From contig DQSP01000287.1 in NCBI GenBank assembly GCA_015663215.1, positions 1-6,081 on the forward strand: a stretch of 6,081 nucleotides of DNA. Reading direction: 5' to 3'. Both the position numbers and the translations under genes were made by a program. This document shows positions 1 through 4,849 of this stretch, piece by piece; the stretch's first letter is position 1; each line of letters starts with the position of its first letter. The stretch comes from Sulfurimonas sp. (lineage in GTDB: Bacteria > Campylobacterota > Campylobacteria > Campylobacterales > Sulfurimonadaceae). The notes under the pieces are model-generated. The model was given only the letters and a program-made list of their open reading frames with translations, was not told the origin of the DNA and did not search any database.

Positions 1-585
1 AGACGTTATAGGGTTGTAGCTCTTCCTAAACCTACAGAAGTTGAAGCCGGACAATTTTACTTTCAGCGCTACTTTGCACACTTGCCAAATCCTGGTGAAA
101 TAGTATTTTTTGACAGAAGCTGGTATAATCGTGCTATTGTAGAGCCTGTATTTGGTTTTTGTACTGAAGATCAGTATGAAAAGTTTATGCAAGAAGTTCT
201 AGAGATAGAGCATGCACTGATAGATGATGGAATTATCATCATAAAATTTTGGTTTTCCATATCTAAAAAGGAGCAGAAGAAGAGATTTAAAGAGAGGATG
301 AATAATCCTTTGAAGCAGTGGAAACTTAGTCCTGTAGATATGCAGGCACAGAAAATGTGGGATAAGATAACTTATTATAAAGAGGAGATGTTTAGCAGAA
401 CACACACTACATTCTCTCCATGGATAATTGTAAAAAGCAATGACAAAAAATCTGCCAGACTTGAGTCTATTCGTTATGTTCTTTCTCAAATTCCTTACGA
501 AGGTAAAGAGGAGGCTAAAACTACACTCCATCCTGATCCTGATATTGTTCAAAGGTATCACAGAAAGAGCAAACAGATCGATTAG
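1..585 (+). CDS. ppk2: Polyphosphate kinase 2 (PPK2 family), 3' part; start lies upstream of the window
   Basis: PPK2 enzymes transfer phosphate between polyphosphate and nucleoside di- or monophosphates in the cytoplasm. The frame is open from base 1 to the TAG at 583-585, giving 194 visible codons. A TTG at 82 is internal and is not a start, because the family's sequence continues upstream of it. The Walker B region FFDRSWYNRA is at window codons 36-45. It is followed by a KFWFSISKKEQ strand and the lid-like segment ending PLKQWKLSPVD, which is very typical of single-domain PPK2. The Walker A motif (GxDxxGKG type) should lie in the missing N-terminal part. Family members are usually about 230-300 residues, so roughly 50-100 residues are cut off. 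It is separated from the sox operon by 180 bases and a probable terminator, so it is likely a separate transcription unit. Family assignment is firm; preference for ADP, GDP or AMP cannot be judged. Confidence 0.93.
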   Translation, partial: RRYRVVALPKPTEVEAGQFYFQRYFAHLPNPGEIVFFDRSWYNRAIVEPVFGFCTEDQYEKFMQEVLEIEHALIDDGIIIIKFWFSISKKEQKKRFKERMNNPLKQWKLSPVDMQAQKMWDKITYYKEEMFSRTHTTFSPWIIVKSNDKKSARLESIRYVLSQIPYEGKEEAKTTLHPDPDIVQRYHRKSKQID

Positions 586-600
586 AATTAAGGGCACCTC

Positions 601-622
601 TAAAAATTTACTAAAAATTTAC
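601..622 (+). repeat. Perfect 11-bp tandem direct repeat, two copies
   Basis: The unit TAAAAATTTAC occurs at 601-611 and again immediately at 612-622. It begins 15 bases after the ppk2 stop codon. The pentamer TTTAC inside it recurs at 700-704, 708-712 and 715-719, closer to soxX. The repeat itself is exact; a regulatory role is only inference, and slippage in AT-rich DNA is an equally good explanation. Confidence 0.6.
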
Positions 623-661
623 AAAAAGCTGTTACGATTCTGTTGAACTTAAATTTATGAG

Positions 662-704
662 GTAAAAAGTTTAAAAGTCAGTTTTTGACTTTTTTGCTTT
701 TTAC
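662..704 (+). terminator. Two-tier hairpin, probable intrinsic terminator of ppk2
   Basis: The inner stem pairs AAAAGTCA (673-680) with TGACTTTT (686-693) across a 5-base loop, 8 perfect pairs. The outer stem pairs GTAAAAAG (662-669) with CTTTTTAC (697-704), another 8 perfect pairs, with a 3x3 internal loop between them. The inner stem runs straight into a T-rich stretch (690-702), as in a rho-independent terminator, and the A-rich left side could let it act in both directions. It lies 76 bases after the ppk2 stop. The stems have few G:C pairs, so efficiency is uncertain, and it could instead sit in a sox regulatory region. Confidence 0.5.
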
Positions 705-705
705 A

Positions 706-738
706 AGTTTACGGTTTACTAAAATGTAGCTGTAAACT
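706..738 (+). promoter_or_regulatory. Inverted repeat upstream of soxX, candidate operator
   Basis: AGTTTAC (706-712) and its exact reverse complement GTAAACT (732-738) are separated by 19 bases, giving arm centres about 26 bases apart. A direct copy of GTTTAC (714-719) lies next to the left arm. The arms bracket the candidate -10 box at 720-725, a layout compatible with a dimeric regulator binding over the sox promoter. The repeat is visible in the sequence; regulator and function are inference. Confidence 0.35.
720..725 (+). promoter_or_regulatory. Candidate -10 box of the sox operon promoter
   Basis: TAAAAT matches the sigma-70 consensus TATAAT at five of six positions. It is preceded by a T-rich region (682-702), in line with Campylobacterota promoters, which commonly lack a conserved -35 box. 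Transcription would start near 732 and leave a leader of about 34 bases before soxX. An alternative is TTGACT (685-690) as a -35 box, but the sequence 17 bases downstream (TTTACG) is a poor -10. TATAAA at 750-755 overlaps the ribosome binding site and is unlikely to be the promoter. Confidence 0.3.
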
Positions 739-765
739 CTGTCTACCGATATAAAAGGAGTCAAC

Positions 766-1323
766 ATGCATCGTAACAGTAGCTTGATGCTTAGTGCTGC
801 ACTACTGGCGTTTTCTCTCTCTGAGACACTCTACTCTGCAGACTTAAAAAGTGTTGTAGAGATGCCTGATGCAAGTAAAATTTTAAAGAAAGATAGACTT
901 GCACCGCCTAAAAAGTATGTAATGCCAAAAGATTGCATTACTACAGATCCACTGGCAATAGCTAGAGGAAAATATATTTTTCATAACCTCAACGGAAAAA
1001 AAGCAAAAAGTAAGCCTCCAAAAGGGTTAGTAAAGTATGTAATGGCAGGTGGCAAGAAAAAGCCTAAACAGTATGGAAACTGTGTTGCTTGTCACAATAT
1101 TGAAGGAGCCAAAGGTGGAGGAAACATAGGTCCTGATCTTCATAACTACAAGAAGCATTTCATAGATACAAGTGTTAGAACATATGAGTATGTCTATCAA
1201 CAGATAGCCGATCCACGTGTGCATAATCCAAATACAAACATGACTATAAATCTCACAACAGGTCTTTTTACTACTCGCGAAATTTGTGATATTGCATCAT
1301 ATGTAGTGAGTGAGAAAAAATAA
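766..1323 (+). CDS. soxX: SoxX, monoheme c-type cytochrome subunit of SoxAX
   Basis: SoxX is the small cytochrome c partner of SoxA. Together they couple thiosulfate oxidatively to the SoxY carrier cysteine in the periplasm and pass electrons onward. The 185-residue product starts with a Sec-type signal peptide (hydrophobic from about residue 7 to 18, cleavage probably near residue 25). It has one heme-binding motif, CVACH at 106-110, followed by GGGNIGPDL (117-125), a normal class I cytochrome c arrangement. M159 in NPNTNMT is the likely distal heme ligand. Two further cysteines, C57 and C174, are not part of the heme motif. The segment before the heme site is rich in lysine. The ATG at 766 is supported by AAGGAG at 755-760, five bases upstream. 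It is the first gene of soxXYZAB; soxY follows after a 13-base gap. Assignment rests on the heme motif plus position next to soxYZAB. Confidence 0.93.
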   Translation: MHRNSSLMLSAALLAFSLSETLYSADLKSVVEMPDASKILKKDRLAPPKKYVMPKDCITTDPLAIARGKYIFHNLNGKKAKSKPPKGLVKYVMAGGKKKPKQYGNCVACHNIEGAKGGGNIGPDLHNYKKHFIDTSVRTYEYVYQQIADPRVHNPNTNMTINLTTGLFTTREICDIASYVVSEKK

Positions 1324-1330
1324 TAAGGAG
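1324..1330 (+). promoter_or_regulatory. Ribosome binding site that fixes the soxY start
   Basis: TAAGGAG directly follows the soxX stop codon. It is six bases before the ATG at 1337 and only three before the ATG at 1334, so 1337 is preferred. A GTG at 1310 in the same frame overlaps soxX and would put this ribosome binding site inside the coding region, so it is not the start. Confidence 0.7.
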
Positions 1331-1336
1331 TTTATG

Positions 1337-1807
1337 ATGGAAAGAAGAGGATTTCTAAAAGGGTTGGCAGGTGCTTGTGCATTAACGGCTGTTGGTGCAC
1401 CAACTATTTCACTTGCAGAGAATAAAAAACCGAAAAGTCCAAATGCTATTACTTATAAAAAGGCACTTGAGATTATTACAAAAGGCAAAGGTGCAAAAGA
1501 TTCTGAAAAAATAAATCTAATAGTTCCTGAAATTGCTGAAAATGGTGCTGTTGTACCGGTCAAAGTTACTGTTGACTACCCAATGGATCCAAACAACTAT
1601 GTTAAGTCCATACATGTTTTAGCAACTAAAAACTCTAATGCAAGATGTGCAGATGTCTTCTTAACACCATTAAATGGCAAGGCGTATTTTGCTACACGTA
1701 TTAAGCTTGGTGGCACACAGGAAGTTGTCGCTGTTGCTGAACTGGGAGATGGAACATTTATCAAGGCACAAAAAAGTGTAAAAGTAACCATCGGTGGATG
1801 TGGTTGA
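1337..1807 (+). CDS. soxY: SoxY, sulfur carrier subunit of SoxYZ
   Basis: SoxY carries the sulfur intermediates of the Sox cycle covalently on a cysteine in a flexible C-terminal arm and works as a heterodimer with SoxZ. The product from the ATG at 1337 is 156 residues. It begins with a twin-arginine signal (RRGFLKG at 3-9, then a hydrophobic stretch and a probable cleavage after SLA at residue 27), so a folded SoxYZ complex is expected to be exported by Tat. The core includes LIVPEIAENG (61-70) and VKVTVDYPMDP (75-85), typical of the family. The C-terminus is IGGCG, with C155 as the carrier residue. The family arm is usually described as GGCGG, so the last glycine is missing here. A second mature-protein cysteine, C104 in NARCADVF, is unusual for a protein whose carrier cysteine is normally the only one. 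The ATG at 1334 would add one methionine. soxZ follows after 18 bases. Confidence 0.95.
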   Translation: MERRGFLKGLAGACALTAVGAPTISLAENKKPKSPNAITYKKALEIITKGKGAKDSEKINLIVPEIAENGAVVPVKVTVDYPMDPNNYVKSIHVLATKNSNARCADVFLTPLNGKAYFATRIKLGGTQEVVAVAELGDGTFIKAQKSVKVTIGGCG

Positions 1808-1825
1808 TAGGAAAAGGAGAGAATC

Positions 1826-2164
1826 ATGGCAAAACGAAAATCATTAATTAAGATAAAACCAAAAAAGTATAAAGTTGGCGATATAGTCAAAGTAGATTTC
1901 ATTGTTATCCATCCAATGGATACAGGTATGCGCAAAGATAAAAAGACAGGAAAGATTATTCCAGCGCATTACATTAATGATGTCCAGTTTTTTTACAATG
2001 ATCAGCTAATTACCAAGATGATTGTTTGGGAGTCTGTATCTACTAACCCATATTTTTCTATAAATATGAAAATAACAGGTCCTGGAAAAATAAAAGTAGT
2101 ATATAAAGATAACCAGGGTGAAGTACATGAAAAGACCAAAAAGGTCAAGCCTAAAAAAGGATGA
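1826..2164 (+). CDS. soxZ: SoxZ, partner subunit of the SoxYZ sulfur carrier
   Basis: SoxZ is a small immunoglobulin-like beta-sandwich protein that binds SoxY and supports its carrier arm. The 112-residue product has the family landmarks VGDIVKVDFIVIHPMDTGMR (17-36) and INDVQFFYND (50-59), with a conserved-looking glycine turn TGPGKIKV near residues 84-91. It has no cysteine, no signal peptide and no membrane segment, as expected for a protein carried across the membrane bound to Tat-exported SoxY. It is lysine-rich at both ends. AAAGGAG at 1813-1819 lies six bases before the ATG. The stop at 2162-2164 is three bases before the soxA start, so the two genes are probably translationally coupled. 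Confidence 0.95.
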   Translation: MAKRKSLIKIKPKKYKVGDIVKVDFIVIHPMDTGMRKDKKTGKIIPAHYINDVQFFYNDQLITKMIVWESVSTNPYFSINMKITGPGKIKVVYKDNQGEVHEKTKKVKPKKG

Positions 2165-2167
2165 TCA

Positions 2168-2938
2168 ATGAGAAAGATAATATCACTCATTACAGCTTCA
2201 GCATTGACTGTTTCTCTATCTGTAGCATCTGAGCAGTTTAGTATGTCAGATGCTGATAGGGCTCTATATAAAGAGATGCTTGAAAATAATCCGGCTGATA
2301 TTTTTGTGGATGAGGGAAGTGAGCTCTTTGACGAGTATGTAACAGAAGAGGCGTTGGCTAAATTTCTTGGTGTAAAAGTGGATGATCTGCCAAAGATTAT
2401 AGCTACATTTCCAAGGTACATTCCTCAAGTAGATGAGGTTTTGGGGCTTGATCAGGTTATGCAGATTGTAATGTTTAAGAATGGTCATAAACCATTCAAA
2501 CTAAAAAGTTCTGAAATGTTTGAGATGCTTGCATATGCTAAATCTTTGGCAAATGGTGAGCCAATCAACATTGACATAAATGCCAATAAAAAGATGCAGG
2601 AGAGTTATAAACTCGGAGAGAAGATGTTTATGACCAAGAGAGGAAAGCGTGGACTCTCTTGCAACAGTTGCCACTCAAATTCAGTTGTTGGGCTCATTTT
2701 ACGTACACAGCCACTACCAAACTTGGGTGATGTAAATGCTGCCGGAACATGGCCTGCATACAGGATGACAAAATCATCTCTAAGAACACTTCAGCGCCGT
2801 TTTCAGGGGTGTATGAAAAATGCTCTTCTTGCAGTACTCCCTATAGGTAGTAAAGAGATGGTTGCATTAGAAGTCTATGTAACCAATCTTGCAAAAGAGA
2901 AGGATAAAAAGATCGCTATTCCTGGATTGAAGCGATAA
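2168..2938 (+). CDS. soxA: SoxA, single-heme c-type cytochrome subunit of SoxAX
   Basis: SoxA is the catalytic subunit of the SoxAX cytochrome, which joins thiosulfate to SoxY in the periplasm. The 256-residue product has a Sec-type signal peptide (hydrophobic region about 4-19, cleavage probably near A20). The only heme motif is CNSCH at 165-169. The active-site signature follows in RRFQGCM, where C215 is the expected heme ligand modified to a persulfide and R211 the catalytic arginine; the four-residue spacing matches characterised SoxA proteins. The N-terminal domain (about 22-160) has no cysteine at all, so the second heme of the three-heme SoxAX type is absent. With SoxX this makes a two-heme SoxAX. 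AAGGA at 2157-2161, inside the end of soxZ, is six bases before the ATG. The TAA is followed by soxB after 13 bases. Confidence 0.95.
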   Translation: MRKIISLITASALTVSLSVASEQFSMSDADRALYKEMLENNPADIFVDEGSELFDEYVTEEALAKFLGVKVDDLPKIIATFPRYIPQVDEVLGLDQVMQIVMFKNGHKPFKLKSSEMFEMLAYAKSLANGEPINIDINANKKMQESYKLGEKMFMTKRGKRGLSCNSCHSNSVVGLILRTQPLPNLGDVNAAGTWPAYRMTKSSLRTLQRRFQGCMKNALLAVLPIGSKEMVALEVYVTNLAKEKDKKIAIPGLKR

Positions 2939-2951
2939 AAAGGATGCTTTC

Positions 2952-4715
2952 ATGGATATAAGCCGAAGAGATTTTTTACAGATTGCTGCTGCTTTAGGAT
3001 TTTTTGGAGCAAGTAGTGATCTTTTAGCAGGTGCTTCTAAACGAGTTGATGAGATCACTGCAACAGATATAATGGATTTCAAGCCGGTAGGTAAAGTTAC
3101 ACTGTTGCATATTTGTGATCTACATGCACACATAAAGCCACTCTACTGGCGTGAACCTTCAACACTGATCTCTGCACCAAACTTGACTGGAACTCCTGGT
3201 TTTTTGTGTGGTAAGAGTTTTGCAGAGTTTTATGGAGTTAAACCAAAAACTTTGGAAGGTTACTTTGACACTTATCTTAATTTTGAGGAGCTTGCCAAGA
3301 AGTTTGGAAAGATGGGCGGAATAGCATACATAAAAACAGTTGTTGATGAGGTACGCCGAGATCGTGGAAAAGATAATGTGCTTTTGCTTGATTCTGGCGA
3401 TACATGGCAAGGAACTGCAGTTGCACTAAAGACAGGCGGTGAAGCTATTGTTAAGGCACAAAACTATCTTGGTGTTGATGTTATGGTAGGACATTGGGAG
3501 TTTACGTATGGAAAAGAGCGTGTGCGTGAACTCATAGATATGCTTGATGCAGATTTTATCTCCCAAAACATAATTGACAACGATCCATTCAGTGATGATT
3601 TTGAAGAGCTTGTCTTTAAGTCATACACCATTAGAGAGGTTGGTGGAGCTAAGATTGGTATTATCGGTCAATCATTCCCATTTACTTCAACTGCTAACCC
3701 AAAACGTTTTACTGAAGGGTGGAGTTTTGGTTTACGACTTGATACTCTTCAAGAGTATGTAGATGAGCTTCGCAAAGAAAAGAAGGTTGATTGTGTAGTT
3801 CTTCTTAGCCATGATGGTTTTAGTGTAGATCAGGAGGTTGCTCGCAGGGTACATGGCATCGACTTTATCTTAAGTGGACACACTCATGACCCTGGACCAA
3901 AGCCAATTACAGTTAATGGTACTGTAATTATTATCGCTGGAAGTCACGGTAAATATGTTGGTCGTCTCGATATTGATATCAAAAATAAAAAGGTTGTAGA
4001 TTACAACTATAAATTGATTCCAATAGCATCAAATCTAATCGTACCAGATAAGAGGGGAGTAGAGTTGGTTAATGAACTCTATAAGCCTTATGAGAAAGAG
4101 TTGAATCAGGTGCTTGGAAAGACCAAAGGATTGCTATATAAGAGAGATACATTCTACTCAACATTTGATGCACTGATTGGTGAAGCGATTCACGATGAGA
4201 TGGATAATGAGATTACCTTTACTCCTGGATACAGATGGGGAACTACACTGCTTCCTGGTGATGATATTTTAATGGATAACGTTTATGAGATGACAGCCAT
4301 AACATATCCTGAAGTCTATACTTTTGAGTTGAAGGGTGCAAAAATTGTGCAACTGTTGGAGGATATAGCAGATAATGTGTTTAACTCAAATCCGCTATAT
4401 CAGCAAGGTGGAGATATGAGTAGATTGACAGGTGTAACTTATGACATTAAGATAGGTGCACCAAGTGGGAAGCGTATCTCAAACTTAAAGGTCAATGGAA
4501 AACCGCTTGATATTAACAGAAACTATGTAGTATCTGCCTGGGGTGGTAATCTTCAGAGTGCGGGAGAAAATATTCGCAAGAGTAAGATACGCCCTGTTTA
4601 TGATATTACAGCCGATTATATTAGAAAAAATGGTACAGTTGATATATCAACAAGATCAAATGTAAATGTTGTTGATATCGGTTGCGGTTGTCCTAAAGCT
4701 GGAGGTATCTGCTAA
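2952..4715 (+). CDS. soxB: SoxB, di-metal sulfate thiohydrolase
   Basis: SoxB hydrolyses sulfate from the SoxY-bound thiosulfonate in the periplasm and belongs to the 5'-nucleotidase/metallophosphatase superfamily, with a di-manganese centre in studied members. The 587-residue product has a Tat signal (SRRDFLQ at 4-10, hydrophobic to about 26). Metal-site motifs occur in order: DLHAH (56-60), DSGDTWQGT (147-155), GHWEFTYG (180-187, in place of the GNHE of nucleotidases), SHDG (286-289) and SGHTHD (308-313). The C-terminal nucleotidase-like domain includes PGYRWGTTLLPG (425-436) and QQGGDMSRLTG (484-494). The length is normal for the family. AAAGGA at 2939-2944 lies seven bases before the ATG. 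Two oddities are a cysteine (C55) beside metal-ligand D56, and an IGCGCPKAGGIC tail with C578, C580 and terminal C587. It is the last gene of the sox operon; no soxCD follows. Confidence 0.97.
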   Translation: MDISRRDFLQIAAALGFFGASSDLLAGASKRVDEITATDIMDFKPVGKVTLLHICDLHAHIKPLYWREPSTLISAPNLTGTPGFLCGKSFAEFYGVKPKTLEGYFDTYLNFEELAKKFGKMGGIAYIKTVVDEVRRDRGKDNVLLLDSGDTWQGTAVALKTGGEAIVKAQNYLGVDVMVGHWEFTYGKERVRELIDMLDADFISQNIIDNDPFSDDFEELVFKSYTIREVGGAKIGIIGQSFPFTSTANPKRFTEGWSFGLRLDTLQEYVDELRKEKKVDCVVLLSHDGFSVDQEVARRVHGIDFILSGHTHDPGPKPITVNGTVIIIAGSHGKYVGRLDIDIKNKKVVDYNYKLIPIASNLIVPDKRGVELVNELYKPYEKELNQVLGKTKGLLYKRDTFYSTFDALIGEAIHDEMDNEITFTPGYRWGTTLLPGDDILMDNVYEMTAITYPEVYTFELKGAKIVQLLEDIADNVFNSNPLYQQGGDMSRLTGVTYDIKIGAPSGKRISNLKVNGKPLDINRNYVVSAWGGNLQSAGENIRKSKIRPVYDITADYIRKNGTVDISTRSNVNVVDIGCGCPKAGGIC

Positions 4716-4724
4716 GCTATATCT

Positions 4725-4790
4725 GTGCCTCACTTCTTAAAATGTTCATTCCTGCTCCTCCTTTAAATAAACATACTGGAAGTGGGGCAC
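4725..4790 (+). promoter_or_regulatory. Large hairpin between soxB and the porin gene
   Basis: GTGCCTCACTTC (4725-4736) pairs with GAAGTGGGGCAC (4779-4790) over 12 positions, with one G:U pair. Within the 42-base loop a second stem can form from ATGTT (4742-4746) with AACAT (4770-4774), extended past one mismatch by ATT (4748-4750) with AAT (4766-4768). No U-tract follows, so it is not a normal intrinsic terminator. It begins nine bases after the soxB stop. It could protect the 3' end of sox mRNA, mark a processing site between the sox and porin transcripts, or act as a leader structure. The structure is clear by eye; the role is unknown. Confidence 0.5.
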
Positions 4791-4819
4791 TAATAAGTGG
4801 TAAAAAGTGAATAAGAAAA

Positions 4820-4825
4820 TATAAC
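4820..4825 (+). promoter_or_regulatory. Candidate -10 box of the porin promoter
   Basis: TATAAC matches TATAAT at five of six positions and lies in an A-rich stretch 24 bases before the porin start. Transcription would begin near 4832, leaving a leader of about 18 bases with the ribosome binding site AAAGGA (4838-4843). No convincing -35 box is seen 17 bases upstream. If real, the porin has its own promoter; otherwise it is read through from soxB. Confidence 0.35.
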
Positions 4826-4849
4826 AAAATCAAAATGAAAGGATCTATA

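Noticed and set aside
82..585. A free-standing 167-residue gene starting at TTG 82
   Set aside because: The frame continues open to base 1 with sequence that fits PPK2, so this is an internal codon of a gene cut by the window edge.
199..597. 132-residue - strand frame under ppk2
   Set aside because: It is a shadow of a conserved coding region with no ribosome binding site or recognisable domain.
440..646. 68-residue + strand frame overlapping the ppk2 end
   Set aside because: It is in an alternative frame of ppk2, of low-complexity composition, and continues into non-coding AT-rich DNA.
685..713. TTGACT (685-690) with TTTACG (708-713) as a sigma-70 promoter
   Set aside because: The -35 match is good and the spacing is 17, but the -10 matches at only three of six positions and the -35 is inside the terminator-like stem.
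1310..1336. GTG at 1310 as the soxY start, giving 165 residues
   Set aside because: It overlaps the end of soxX, has no ribosome binding site, and would place a charged stretch before the twin-arginine signal; AAGGAG at 1325-1330 points to 1337.
4683..4740. Frameshift near the soxB end creating the cysteine tail
   Set aside because: Another frame stays open to 4739, but its translation is not more SoxB-like and nothing in the sequence signals a base error.
4725..4790. Hairpin after soxB as a rho-independent terminator
   Set aside because: The 42-base loop is long and the downstream sequence TAATAAGTGG is not a U-tract.
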